From the NCBI GenBank assembly GCA_037447655.1, contig JBBHKE010001843.1, forward strand, positions 129,953 to 168,573: 38,621 bases of DNA, written 5' to 3'. Below the pieces are notes generated by a model, which saw only the letters and a program-made list of their open reading frames with translations, searched no databases and was not told the DNA's origin. Source of the DNA: Zygnema cylindricum (lineage: Eukaryota > Streptophyta > Zygnematophyceae > Zygnematales > Zygnemataceae). This document shows positions 9,701-19,512 of the stretch, one piece after another. The position numbers and the translations under genes were made by a program. Each line of letters opens with the position of its first letter. Within the stretch, counting starts at the first letter, position 1.

Positions 9701-12500
9701 TGTTTGAGTTGATGCTTGTGGTTCTGGCAAGCAGTAAATGGTTTTTTCATTTATAGACCTTAGAAGGGGCATTCTTTAAACATTTTTTCTCCTATTTATT
9801 CCTTCACGCCCCTTCTAAGGATTGCTAATATGAATGACGGTTGGGCAGGTGGTCCACATGGATACTAAGCAACGGTTTGGCATTACGGAGTTGGATGGAG
9901 ACCTTTACATTCGAGCCAATCAAGGTCACAGCTTGAAGGTAAGAAAAAAACTGTAAAAAACCTCAATTAAAAGGTAAGGATGTAATGCTTTTTATCTTCT
10001 GCTATTTTTTTTTAAACCTGGTTTGCAACAGTGCATGTGGCTTCCAGCCCCTGTGTTCTGTTTAGGGTAGACTTGTTTTCTTTTCTATGTTCTTCACTTG
10101 CATGAAGAGACCTAAGTTGGAACTCGGAAAATATTTTGAGAGTGTTGCAGAACTCATGGTACTCTTTTTGTTATGTCCTCGACAGGTGGTTGAGTCAGAC
10201 AAATTGCTGAAACTCATTGAAAATCCAGACCAAATTCCAGGTATAGTTGCCTCTTTCATTCACTTTCAGTGCCCTCTAAGCTTACATTTGAGAGAAGGAT
10301 TTACTCGCTCAATGCGTTGTTATGTGTACTTAACGTTAAACAGTACACTGGAGCATTAGTTCCAATGGAATAAACCTTTATGCCTTTGGATGTTGTTGGA
10401 AACGGTTGTTTTAATGATTTAAGGAGTTTTTTGTTAGATGAGGCAGAATTGTAATGGCAATCAGTGGCACGTCCATATACAAAGTACACTGATCATTGGT
10501 ACTGATACCAATGATCAGTGTAAATCACACACAATTTCCATTTTTTTTTATTTCTAATTTCTGATTTTCCAATTTTTGATATATTCGAGTAATTCTTCTT
10601 CTCTAATAGCGACGAAGTGTAGTGTTCGATATAATTTTTTACAGATTCTAATACCCTCCTTTTCCAATAGTGTGAATTGTAGTGTTCATCTACTTTTTTT
10701 TTTTTTTTTCTTTTAGTCCGGCTGGTCAGGTCAGAAACTAACTGGTGTGATATTAGAGTCATTTCGTCCGCAGTTTGCGTGCATGGCACATACAAGAAAA
10801 ATCTTGATTCTATATTCGACTCCGGCTTAAAGAGAATGCAACGTAATCACATTCACTTCGCAACTGGCCTTCCAAAGGGAGATGGAGTAATAAGTGGTGA
10901 GTTTGAGCCCATTTGTGCGCTCATTTGATTAGTTACGGGGGAGTTTGGATGTAATGTCAGCTGGGAGTTTCGAATGTTCCTTTGTCAGGGTATTGTTTAC
11001 CCCCGTCTTTTATTGAACACTTCAGTTCGTGAGCGAAGGCTGATAGTTTTTTTTTTTTTTTTTTGTTGGCAATTTGTCCTGGGTCAATGTGTACATCTGA
11101 AACTTTATTTGGGCGATAAATTGTCGAAAGATGTTGCTCAGTGTTTTGGAGTTTTTTATGTTGCTCGGTGTTTTGGAGTTTTTTATGTTGCTCGGTGTTT
11201 TGGAGTTTTTTATGTTGCTCGGTGTTTTGGATTTTTTTATGTTGCTCGGTGTTTTGGAGTTTTTTATGAGGTAGAAATCTGGAAGTAACAGAAAGGATGT
11301 GCAAAATGATATTTTTTTGGGGAATTTGAACTATTGACTTTTGCAGGTATGAGGAGCTCTTGCCAAATACTCATCTTTCTGAATGTTTTAAAAGTGCTAG
11401 AGGGTGAGCTCCTTGTGAACTCCTTTTTGAAAAATGGGTCAAACGCATTGCTGTTTGTTTAAGGCTGTTTGGATAGAAAACTGTAACGAGCAAGTTACAA
11501 AATGCATAGCTAAGGGTTGGTGTACAAAATATCTGAATTTGACTGTCCTGTGGAACTTTTATTTGGTAAACAATCTATGTTGCTACTTTGTTTAAGCTTG
11601 TTTGTACAGAAAACGAGTAAGATACAGAACGCATAACAAAGTATTCGTGTAACTATACCATTGATGTAAATTTATGTAGTCAGTCTAGTTGTTGCTTTAT
11701 TAAGAATGTTTGAATAGAGAACTGTGACGAGCAAGATACAAAATGCAAAACTATTGAATCAATTATACAAACGCGATTAGTAGCTGTAGCTACTGGTCAA
11801 TGGTAGCAGCAATCGTCGGTCATACAGTTTTCTATACAATCGCTACAATTACTGGCTAGTAATGCCAGTCATTGTGTACATATAATTACCCTAAAAGAGG
11901 TTGGTATGTAAAGTATCTGAATTTGACTGTATGGTGGAACTTTCTATTTTGTACACAGTTAAATGTAATTCACTTTTCATAGGTTCTTTTGTCTTCTTAA
12001 CAGAGTGGTTGTGTTCATGACCAGCTTGTTCTCTGCCTTCCTGGTATTGAAGGTGGTGTGCGTATCAGGGGGCAGATTGGGCTTTGTCTTACATTGAAAT
12101 CTAAACCATTTATGAAAACAGTTTGAAGAGGATTTTGATGTTTGTGTATCAACAATAGAAAGATTTGCCAGCAGTATAGCGCAATCCTTAAAATGGTCAA
12201 TGTATTATCACGGCAAAAAAAAAGATTTGCCAGTAGCATAACAGAATACTAAAATTTTATTTAAAACGTTAAAACATTATTGAACCAGTTTATCCTCTCG
12301 TCTTTCGGCTGTCCCTCGGATACGAAAATCGCTAACTAATGGTTCTCTTGTTTTTCTGCATTTCCGCAGACAATAAGTTCAAGCTCTACCTTTCAGAAAA
12401 TAATGTGATTCTGTCAGAAGGCATAGAGGGAGTCATACCAAAGGAGTATTTCTTGGAGGTGAAGCACTTCCCTTCCATGGAACCGATACCCATTCCCTAA
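6765..12500 (+). CDS. TPT1: tRNA 2'-phosphotransferase, copy A (seven exons, long RG/Ser-rich N-terminal extension)
   Basis: Removes the 2'-phosphate left at the splice junction by tRNA ligase, transferring it to NAD+; the last step of tRNA splicing. Exons: 6765-8539, 9537-9681, 9849-9938, 10186-10240, 10774-10896, 11347-11403, 12370-12500; all GT/AG, total 2376 nt, 791 aa. The catalytic domain is the last 200 residues. The essential Arg-His-Arg-Arg set is visible: ILRH across the exon 1/2 junction, YIRANQGHS in exon 3, SGMR across exons 5/6. VCVHGTYKKNL and NVILSEGIEGVIP are family signatures. About 590 residues of Ser/Gly/Arg-rich sequence precede it, far longer than usual. The frame is open upstream to 6369 but has no ATG there. 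The start is either 6765 (context gccATGa) or 7167 (MSGPYEEDFPPLA; 657 aa). Residues after 6765 are Ser-rich and poor in acids, so an organelle-targeting peptide is possible. Confidence 0.95.
8980..9471. mobile_element. hAT-like MITE in TPT1-A intron 1
   Basis: Perfect 16-bp terminal inverted repeats (TAGTGTTGTGTATCGG at 8980-8995; complement at 9456-9471) are flanked by an identical 8-bp target duplication, GTGGCAGT, at 8972-8979 and 9472-9479. An 8-bp duplication with a TAGTG-type end is characteristic of the hAT superfamily. At 492 bp with no coding frame it is non-autonomous. The interior has two degenerate direct repeats of about 100 bp (about 9121-9219 and 9227-9329), each with a ggaactgcag core and ending in a G-run. 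The copy B element sits at the same site, so insertion came before the duplication. Confidence 0.88.
9758..9820 (+). repeat. Stem-loop in TPT1-A intron 2
   Basis: A perfect 13-bp inverted repeat, CCTTAGAAGGGGC at 9758-9770 and its complement at 9808-9820, encloses a 37-nt T-rich loop. It fills most of the 167-nt intron between exons 2 and 3. It could fold in the pre-mRNA; no function can be inferred. Confidence 0.7.
10486..10521. repeat. Perfect 16-bp palindromic hairpin in TPT1-A intron 4
   Basis: ACACTGATCATTGGTA (10486-10501) is followed by a 4-nt loop (CTGA) and its exact complement (10506-10521). The arms match fully and are identical in copy B. It may be the residue of a small foldback element or a structured intron segment. 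Confidence 0.85.
11133..11267. repeat. 27-bp minisatellite in TPT1-A intron 5
   Basis: Five tandem copies of a 27-bp unit beginning GTTGCTCGGTGTTTTGGAG. The copies differ only by single bases. The unit length is a multiple of three, so it creates long repetitive open frames on both strands; these are not genes. Confidence 0.93.
11448..11960. repeat. Degenerate tandem repeats filling TPT1-A intron 6
   Basis: At least three diverged copies of a roughly 110-130 bp unit begin near 11455, 11580 and 11690. They share TTGTTTAAGCTTGTTTG-like and GAGCAAGATACAAAATGCATA-like stretches. A partial fourth near 11896-11960 shares ATCTGAATTTGACTGT with the first. No coding sequence is seen. Confidence 0.6.
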
Positions 12501-14128
12501 AAGACAAGAAGAGAAAAGAAAAGAAGAGAAGTGAAAAGAAAAGAAAAGAAATGAACGATTTTTGCATCCATCCTTAGGTTTGCTTGAAAGTAGTAAAGCT
12601 GTATAGGCTAATGCATAAAGCTATGTACTAGAGTGGTCCTAAGCAAAAAAAAACCCTAAAAGCGAAGAATGAAAGTGGTCGTGCTCAATTTTGTTGGGCT
12701 CGTAGTGTTTATTTGTCTCCGAGGCAAAGGACAGTACGACAAAAGAGGAGCTTTGCATATTTGTGTACATTCTTTTTCACACCTTCCATAACACTTTTTT
12801 TCAATAAGGGCACACATTTTGTGTGGTGTGTGACATATTTTGATGTTCCAGTTTTTTTTTCCGGCTGAGTTTAGAAAAGCTTTTTAGTGTGGAGATTCTT
12901 AATCCAGAAGTAAATGTAATGTTTTCTTAATAATTTGATGGTACCGAAGGCAAACATAATCGCTGAAGGCATCAGATATGGAGTACGGTGAAAGTACACG
13001 TTATTGTCATATTCATTTTGTAATGTGTACTTGAAAGGAGATTTGAATAAAGTGGTGATGTATTGCAGGGTTTAGTTTTCTTTTTTCTAAACTGTAATAA
13101 TGAGAGGCTTAAGGCGGGAAGAGGAAATGTTGTTAGAGTATAGATGATTGTAGCGCAAGGATTCTCTCCCTCTATATCTTCTTCTCTTTTAAGCCACTCT
13201 CAAAATTATACTCCCCATTTTGTAAAATTGTATTTTCTCTTGCCATTGTTTCTACTTTTGTTGATACTTCTCGCATTGCAGCTACGTTGCTGTTTTTTTT
13301 CTGTTTTTTTGACAATTTTTTTTATAAATTATTTGTCGTGGAGCGATACTGTCATAACTTGCTTATTTTCACATTTATGTTTGGTTCTCATCACACCACA
13401 ATGGAAAGCAAGTATTTTGATGGATAATGTTGATATGGATGTCGGCATTGCTGAAACTTTTAGCAATATCTTAAAACTCTGTTAAAGTGATGCAATCAAA
13501 CCTTTTCAGCCAACAACGAGTTATCCGTGAGAGGGAAAATTGAGAAGAGAAAATCTGTTTAACACTAGCTTTGTTCATATCAACGGCAATTTGAAGCCCT
13601 CTCTTTACCTGAATCCAGAGTAATTTCAATCGGAGTCCAATGTCTATAACAGATGTATATACATGATTATAGTGATATAAATGTATAAGACATATAAGGT
13701 GCTGTGTTGGAAAATACCTAAATAAAATAAAAATCAGTGAATGCCTGATATGAACTCAAAAGAAGCATAAGAATTTAGAAACATCTGGGTAGATAAGAAA
13801 AAAATGTCTGTAAGATACTGGCAGGGCATACAAATATAAGAATTTTGTGAATTACATGGTCTTACAAATTTCACGTAAAATAAAAAACTGTTATCATCAA
13901 ATATATCCAGGCTAAAATGGAGGGAAGAATAACCCGCCGTAGGCGGAAAGTGAAAGGCTGTGGTTAACTAAGCTACTAAATATCTATTTTTTTAGTTTCT
14001 AGTTTTCCATGATTGTAAAAAGTCCACTATTTGCTTCCAAACTTGCTTATTAGAGGGTATCAAGACAAAAACAAAACTATTAATAAGAATTGCAAAGAAA
14101 AAGGTTCCTCGTGTTACTGAAAAAAAAG
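12501..14128. other. Tail-to-tail intergenic region, copy A
   Basis: This lies between the TPT1-A stop and the orphan POLA2 stop and should contain both 3' untranslated regions. It starts with a purine-rich run of GAAAA-type repeats (12504-12552). A 113-codon open frame at 13144-13485 is very hydrophobic and T-rich, with no family resemblance; I do not call it a gene. Confidence 0.5.
13046..13051 (+). promoter_or_regulatory. Candidate TPT1-A polyadenylation signal
   Basis: AATAAA occurs about 545 nt after the stop codon in a T/G-rich context. It is the clearest canonical hexamer on this strand in the 3' flank, but no cleavage site can be seen directly. Confidence 0.3.
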
Positions 14129-15010
14129 TTATATACGCACAACTTTTATTTTAGTATGTTTTGACATATCTAGAGTTGAATTATCCAACATTATGCTTAT
14201 GTCAGCATAGGTTCCCCCATTTGTACCTTTTGCTAGCCGGCCCGGATTAATACAAACGTAAGATGGAGTTTCGTCTTTTCCTCCGTCTCCGTCTTTGACT
14301 TCATTAGGATCTACTACGACCGATTGTGGGGAGGAAGGAGACTTTTGAGGAATCGCCTACAAAAGAAAAACCGATAAAAAAACAAATTTAATATTGAAGT
14401 AGACGGCTAAAATCGATAAAAACTTAAAACGTGTGAAGGATAACTACTCACCAGTTTGGTGAAATGGTCCCAACAAACTAAAGAACAATTCAAATATTAA
14501 AAAAAAATAATATTAAAAATCGGGAGCTACAATCAATCACCACTTGATAACGATTCTTGATAAAGAAACATTTTAAACACCCAAAACTTGAACAAAAACT
14601 TGAACAAAAACAAAAAACAAAAATAAAAACTAAAACTAAAACTGAAAAGCAACACCCCTAATCCTGACCTAACCCTAAAATCAAAAACTTGAATGCAAAG
14701 CTAGAGATTCAAGCTCAGATCCAATATGTGACCAAAACTCAAGAGTGTGTCACAAAAAAAAAAAAAAAAAAAAAAAATCCACTCCAAATCCACAATTTTA
14801 AATACAAGTTTATCAGTTAGTATCCTCAGAAATCCTAAATAATGAAATCCAGAACCTATAATGTGCTTTAAATCGAAGCTCACCTTGACAAATGGCGCAA
14901 GATCAGAAGGGAGGAGGAGGAGATCGGGGGCAAAGGGGGGCCTCATAGTAGTGGGACCCACCGATAGGTCGAGAAGAGAGCCCAAAGGGGGTGGAAAGAG
15001 GGGATAAAAA
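14129..15010 (-). pseudogene. POLA2: Orphan 3' end of POLA2 (last two exons), copy A
   Basis: Two exons, 14884-15010 (FYPLFPPP ... LLLLPSDLAPFVK) and 14129-14356 (YVCINPGRLAKGTNGGTYADI ... KVVRI, stop), match the C-terminal end of the polymerase alpha B subunit. The coding sequence is unbroken and as far as I can see identical to 26858-27737. However, the upstream sequence changes at 15313 from POLA2 intron into unrelated spacer, so there is no 5' gene to splice onto. This makes it a truncated duplicate, not a decayed gene; the splice acceptor at 15011-15012 is intact but has no partner. Confidence 0.93.
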
Positions 15011-15672
15011 CTAGAATGAAAATAAAAAAATCGGTATAATGACAAAACCACATCCGTCTTTATTGAATACGAAACATTAGGACTGAATATTTTGAGCGTA
15101 GAAATTGGAATTTACTGAATACAAAACATTGCAGTAAATATTTTAAGTGATACAATTTGAACAATTTCCGACACATGGATTTAAAAAACAAAAAACTTCT
15201 GGGTCCTACTGCAAATCTCACTATCTTTTAGGACTGTAGCTACAAAAACAGAGTTTCGGACTGCTGGATAATTTACATAAATCAATTTTTGAGACATTTT
15301 TCTTCCTGGTTTACAAGGGAATAAACAAAAGGGAAAATCAAGGCAAAAACTACGAAAACACGAAAGGATGGCAGGGAAGTCGAAAACACCCAAAAAAACA
15401 AATCCAACAAACAAAACATCAAAGGAAAATGGAACAGCAAAAATGGAACATTCGACGTATGATTATATACATTAATATATGTATCCGTACAAAATATTTC
15501 AAATCGTACGCCGTCGCGAATTTAAAATATCCGTACATGCTATACTAATTTACGTGTCAGACTAATCCCGTTTTTTTTAGCGCACGTTCCTATGCGTGCG
15601 CGTCTGATTTAATTCATATTTTGTAAATTTTCACTTGAAAAGGTACAGTTATGTACGGTCTAAGATCGACCG

Positions 15673-15840
15673 TACACCACACTATTTATATTTTATTGTA
15701 CTTTCGGGCTTTACTTTATTTTGTACGGTACCTTACTTAACGTCAAGGAAAAATAAAATCATGTATCCTATTTGAAAAAAAAATCAAAATTTTAAGAACC
15801 CAAATTAGTGACTTTGACACTAATAACGATTCGCGGTGTA
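15673..15840. mobile_element. Possible relative of the 5847-6059 element
   Basis: The right end (15818-15840) closely matches the right end of the element at 5847-6059, sharing CTAATAACGATT-GCGGTGTA with one base changed. The left end at 15673 begins TACACCACAC but diverges after about eight bases, so it may be a degraded copy or only a solo end. Confidence 0.4.
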
Positions 15841-16444
15841 GTGACCCCCGACAATTGGAAAGTTAAGTGCCATAATTTCCAAAGCTTTTACAAGAAAAAC
15901 TGCCCAGAAACACGGGCACCTCAAATATTTGGATAGCAAATAGCTGTACTATAGTAATAAAATTGTTTTTCATCTTTATATCATGGAGCTTTACTAGTTT
16001 TAGGCCGGTCAGACTCGTACTAAATAATTAAATATACATGTTTTATAATTTGACGTATCTGGACATTGACCTGGTGGAGATTTCGTTTCTTAATGCCATC
16101 CACGATGACGTATGTATACTGACAGACTATTCCGTACTTTATATGTACAGATTCTTTATTGACTCTATCAACGGAACATTATTAGAAATTTAGAATCTAC
16201 AACATTAGAAATTTAGAATCTTCAACATTATATTCACATTATCGCATTATCGACTGCGCCAAAGTGTGAATATCCATACTAACCTAAAATAACCCTAAAA
16301 AAAAAAAAAAATTGTTCAAAAATTTGTTTATTCTTAAAATCGTCAACTTCCATCGAACTGGAAGTACGGCAAAATCTGTACCTTTGCCAATGCTTAAAAC
16401 CAAAAATCGGCAGTTCCAGATCGATACGCAACAACTAAAATAGA

Positions 16445-17567
16445 GAATTGATCATGACAGTGACTGTTTTGGTTGCGCACAGTCACTTACGTCATTTTGT
16501 CAAAAAATGTATGTTTGAAGTACACATTGGTACAAATAAAGTACCGTTGAGTACAAATTTGACGGTCAATCGGTTGGACAACTTTGACTTTCATAATATT
16601 GTGTCAACCGTTTAAAATTTTGCTGCGCTTGCGAACGTCGACCGTCTTAATAAAATTAAAAATTCACACGGTCAGCGAACGTTTACGGTAACAAAACTGC
16701 GGCAATCACATGTAAACAAAAGTGTTGCAGACAGTCACTTTTTGTCGTTACATGAGCCCCACGGTGAGAGCACTTAGCCCCAACATTTCCTCGAAATCGA
16801 CCAACGTGCGATTCGTACAAATGAATACCATCGTACAAATGAATACCGCTCGCACCAAACTGAACCGACACAAAAGTACAGTACCGAACGAAACAAAACA
16901 TAACTGACACAAACCGAACAAAACATTTGACGGCGCGATTTCGGTCGACGCCGATTCGCCCAATATCCTAACATTTCGCTATCAATGTAAGAATGTTAAT
17001 TCGTAGATAGTGTGGCTTGATTTCGTCGCGCATGACGACGCGCATTTTTTTCATTTTATTTCAATTGATATTTTTACGCCGGTTCGTTTTATTATAGAGT
17101 ACAAAGTTTATTTCATTTAGTGCATTTTAATAATTCCGTACAAGACTTATGGTACTTCAGTTTAAAGAGGTTTCGTTTCACTTTACGTCTAAGATCAATG
17201 TAACGCTTACACGATTAAATATAAATTTCGCAGCTAAGTGCTCTCACCTTGGAGCTCATGTAATGACAAAAAGTGACTGTCTGCAACACTTTTATTTACA
17301 TGTGGCTGCTGCAGTTTTGTTACTGTAAACGTTCGCCGGCCGTGTGAATTTTTTATTTTATAATGACGGTCGACGTCCGCAAGCGCGGCAAAATTTTAAG
17401 CGGTTGACACAATATTTTGAGAGTCAAAATTGTCCAAGCGATTGACCGTCAAATTTGAACTCAACGGTGCTTTATTTGTACCAATGTGTACTTCAAACGT
17501 ACATTTTTTGACAAAATGACGTAAGTGACTGTGCGCAACCAAAACAGTAACTGTCATGATCAATTCC
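16445..17567. mobile_element. Foldback element with ~335-bp inverted arms
   Basis: The left arm 16445-16778 (starts GAATTGATCATGACAGT) and right arm 17233-17567 (ends ACTGTCATGATCAATTC) are long inverted repeats with scattered mismatches and small indels. They surround a 454-bp loop that has no coding sequence. The structure fits a foldback transposon or a large non-autonomous DNA element. A short TAAAA occurs near both outer borders (16436-16440 and 17571-17575) but is too simple to prove a target duplication. The element lies only in the spacer. Confidence 0.85.
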
Positions 17568-17667
17568 CTTAAAACATATTTCAAAAGTAGGTGACCGTAC
17601 GCCCATACAATATGCCTATTGTACGCAAAACATACAATATGCCCTTAAGAGTTAAGACTTAAGACCC

Positions 17668-18444
17668 TAGTTGTTCAATACGTGGATTTTTTCCATTTTT
17701 TCCAGTTTCTACGTATTGTACGTGACTTTTGAAAAATACGCAAAAAAACGTCTACTGTAAACTGAAACTGAAATATTACGGAAACCAATAAACAAAATAC
17801 TTTAACTGTTAGATTTTTTACGGGAAATGTACGGTAGTTTACAAAAAAAATCGATGCACGTATCTGTACTTTCTGTTCAGTAAACCGAACAGAATGTACA
17901 TGGATTGTACGGGAAAATAATGTGACGTCTACAAATATTTCCAAAAAGAGACGCTGCGGCGTCACACTATTTGAGCGCCGTGAGTTCAAATTCTGTACGG
18001 GCGTCTTCTTCAAATTTCGAAAAGAAGCCGCCATTATTACTTGAACATCTGAACGCGATAAATCACAGAAGACACCATTACCGACGCCACGGCAGTAGTT
18101 AGTAAACTGTCGTTGAAGCCGTTGACGAGGAATAATAATAAAAACGCATCTCGCAGGATTTGAATTTGCGCCTATGAATGTCGTCTCCAACGCAACGGTC
18201 AACTCGTCCTTACACAGTTGATGTAGATGTTTCGTTGCAAACATTGGGTGTGATAATAATTTGTTTACATATGGTTTTTTCACCCCTCATTTAACGGAAA
18301 GCGTACAAACTGCGGTGCATGTTCAATTTTTTTAAATGTACGGATTTGTACGGAAAAAAACGTTTTTTTCAAATCGACCTCTCCAGTTTCTACGTATTGT
18401 ACGCGCGTTCGAAACGTGCGTTAAATACGTTTTGAACAACTATG
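17668..18444. mobile_element. Non-autonomous DNA element with TIRs and probable 10-bp target duplication
   Basis: The ends carry TAGTTGTTCAA (17668-17678) and its complement (18432-18442). The sequence CTTAAGACCC lies directly outside both ends (17658-17667 and 18445-18454), if two extra bases are assigned to the right end. A 22-bp direct repeat, TCCAGTTTCTACGTATTGTA plus CG, sits just inside each end (17701-17722 and 18382-18403). A 202-codon open frame on the minus strand (17675-18283) fills most of it but matches no transposase motif that I recognise. A 9-10 bp duplication would suit a Mutator-like element; this remains tentative. Confidence 0.68.
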
Positions 18445-19512
18445 CTTAAGACCCATATTGTATTGGTCGCAAAATGAAAAATAATAGTAACAAGGTTGAG
18501 TTGCACATCGATCGTTAGAGAATTAAACGTCATGTCTAAATTTTGAAAAACATTCGGACAATTATTTTTTTCCCATGAGTTTTGAGGTAATTTTATTTTA
18601 ACCGTCAGATTCGGACGATCGGACGGTCGCTGATCAAAGTAGTGAAACAAGAAGATCACATGAAAAACCCATAACACAACTTACGATAGGACTTACGTCC
18701 GCGTTTTTTTTTTTCCGGGGTTTTTTTCCCGCGGAATGTCATCCTACGCCGTGTCAGTTCGCTAAAAAAATTCGTCCGGCGGCGTGCGCTGTACATGATA
18801 CGTCAGATTTGTACGTTCGTACAGGAGTGTGCACAACGCACACACATAGTATGCCTACTCTGCGCGAGTTTTGTGCCAAGTTTTGTGCGCCTACCAAAGG
18901 CCTACCATAAAAACGCCTACTTTTGAACTATGCTACGAAAGAAACCTCTATGATGGAATGTTACCCATACCCTGCGATGGTTTTTCGCCTACGTGTACAA
19001 GCGTGACGGTCACCCTAACAATAGTAGAGGTGGTTGTGTGTACGACTGTACGATTGTGTCCTATCATGATTGTCAGCTTGACGTTTTATGCACTGTAAAT
19101 TTATGTCGGTGGAAAGGTGGTTGGTCGTACCGTAACCGGAGTCGAAGGCTTGTTGTCTGCTGACTTAACAAGAATATCTGTACGATATTTGTACCGCCTG
19201 GGAAATTTAGTGTACGTACTCGTCTGTCTCAGCCCTTACAATCCATTTCAAATTCTGACCTTTTTGGGAACTTTTAAACTTTTTAGGGTTTGCGCTCCAC
19301 TCTCTTTTCCAGGCAGGTCTTACTATTTCTTTCTACGTATCACTATTGTACGTCCTCTTTCTTGTGTTAAGTTTTTTTTCTTCTATTTTTTTTCTGTTTG
19401 TATTTTACACGTTGTGTTGTCTTCCATTGTGTTTATTGTTGCCTTATTTGTTATTTCTTACTTGCTTTCGAACCATCTTCTTTGTGAAGACCTCTCTTGT
19501 GCTTTCAAAGCC

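Larger units (their letters stand above)
6215..15313. repeat. Segmental duplication, copy A (TPT1 plus orphan POLA2 3' exons)
   Basis: This 9.1-kb block recurs in direct orientation at 18970-28040. Homology starts abruptly at CCCTGCGATGG and stops at CTTCCTGGTTTA. The only differences I noticed are a 7-bp indel near 6333, a G/T change at 6458, a cluster within the intron-1 element (about 9085-9210), and length changes in one poly-T and one poly-A run. The block includes 5' flank, exons and introns of TPT1, the intergenic region and the last two POLA2 exons. It was therefore copied as DNA, not through RNA. Confidence 0.97.
15314..18969. other. Spacer between duplication copies, built from non-autonomous mobile elements
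   Basis: This 3656-bp stretch has no counterpart in the duplicated blocks and no recognisable gene. It contains a possible element at 15673-15840, a large foldback at 16445-17567 and a terminal-inverted-repeat element at 17668-18444. GTAC and CGTAC motifs are strikingly common. I found no clear homology between its two ends that would mark the whole as a single insertion. Confidence 0.7.

Noticed and set aside
10957-11304. Repetitive KLQNTEQHK-type open frames on both strands over intron 5 (also copy B)
   Set aside because: Produced by a 27-bp minisatellite whose unit length is a multiple of three; lies inside an intron.
13144-13485. 113-codon hydrophobic open frame downstream of TPT1 (also 25873-26214)
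   Set aside because: T-rich, no family resemblance, lies in the expected 3' flank between convergent genes; its conservation in both copies reflects the duplication only.
14672-14681. Telomere-like AACCCTAA strings near 14676 and 16290
   Set aside because: Single occurrences in AT-rich DNA, not tandem arrays.
17675-18283. 202-codon minus-strand open frame in the spacer
   Set aside because: Fills a non-autonomous element, with no recognisable transposase motif; kept only as part of the mobile-element description.
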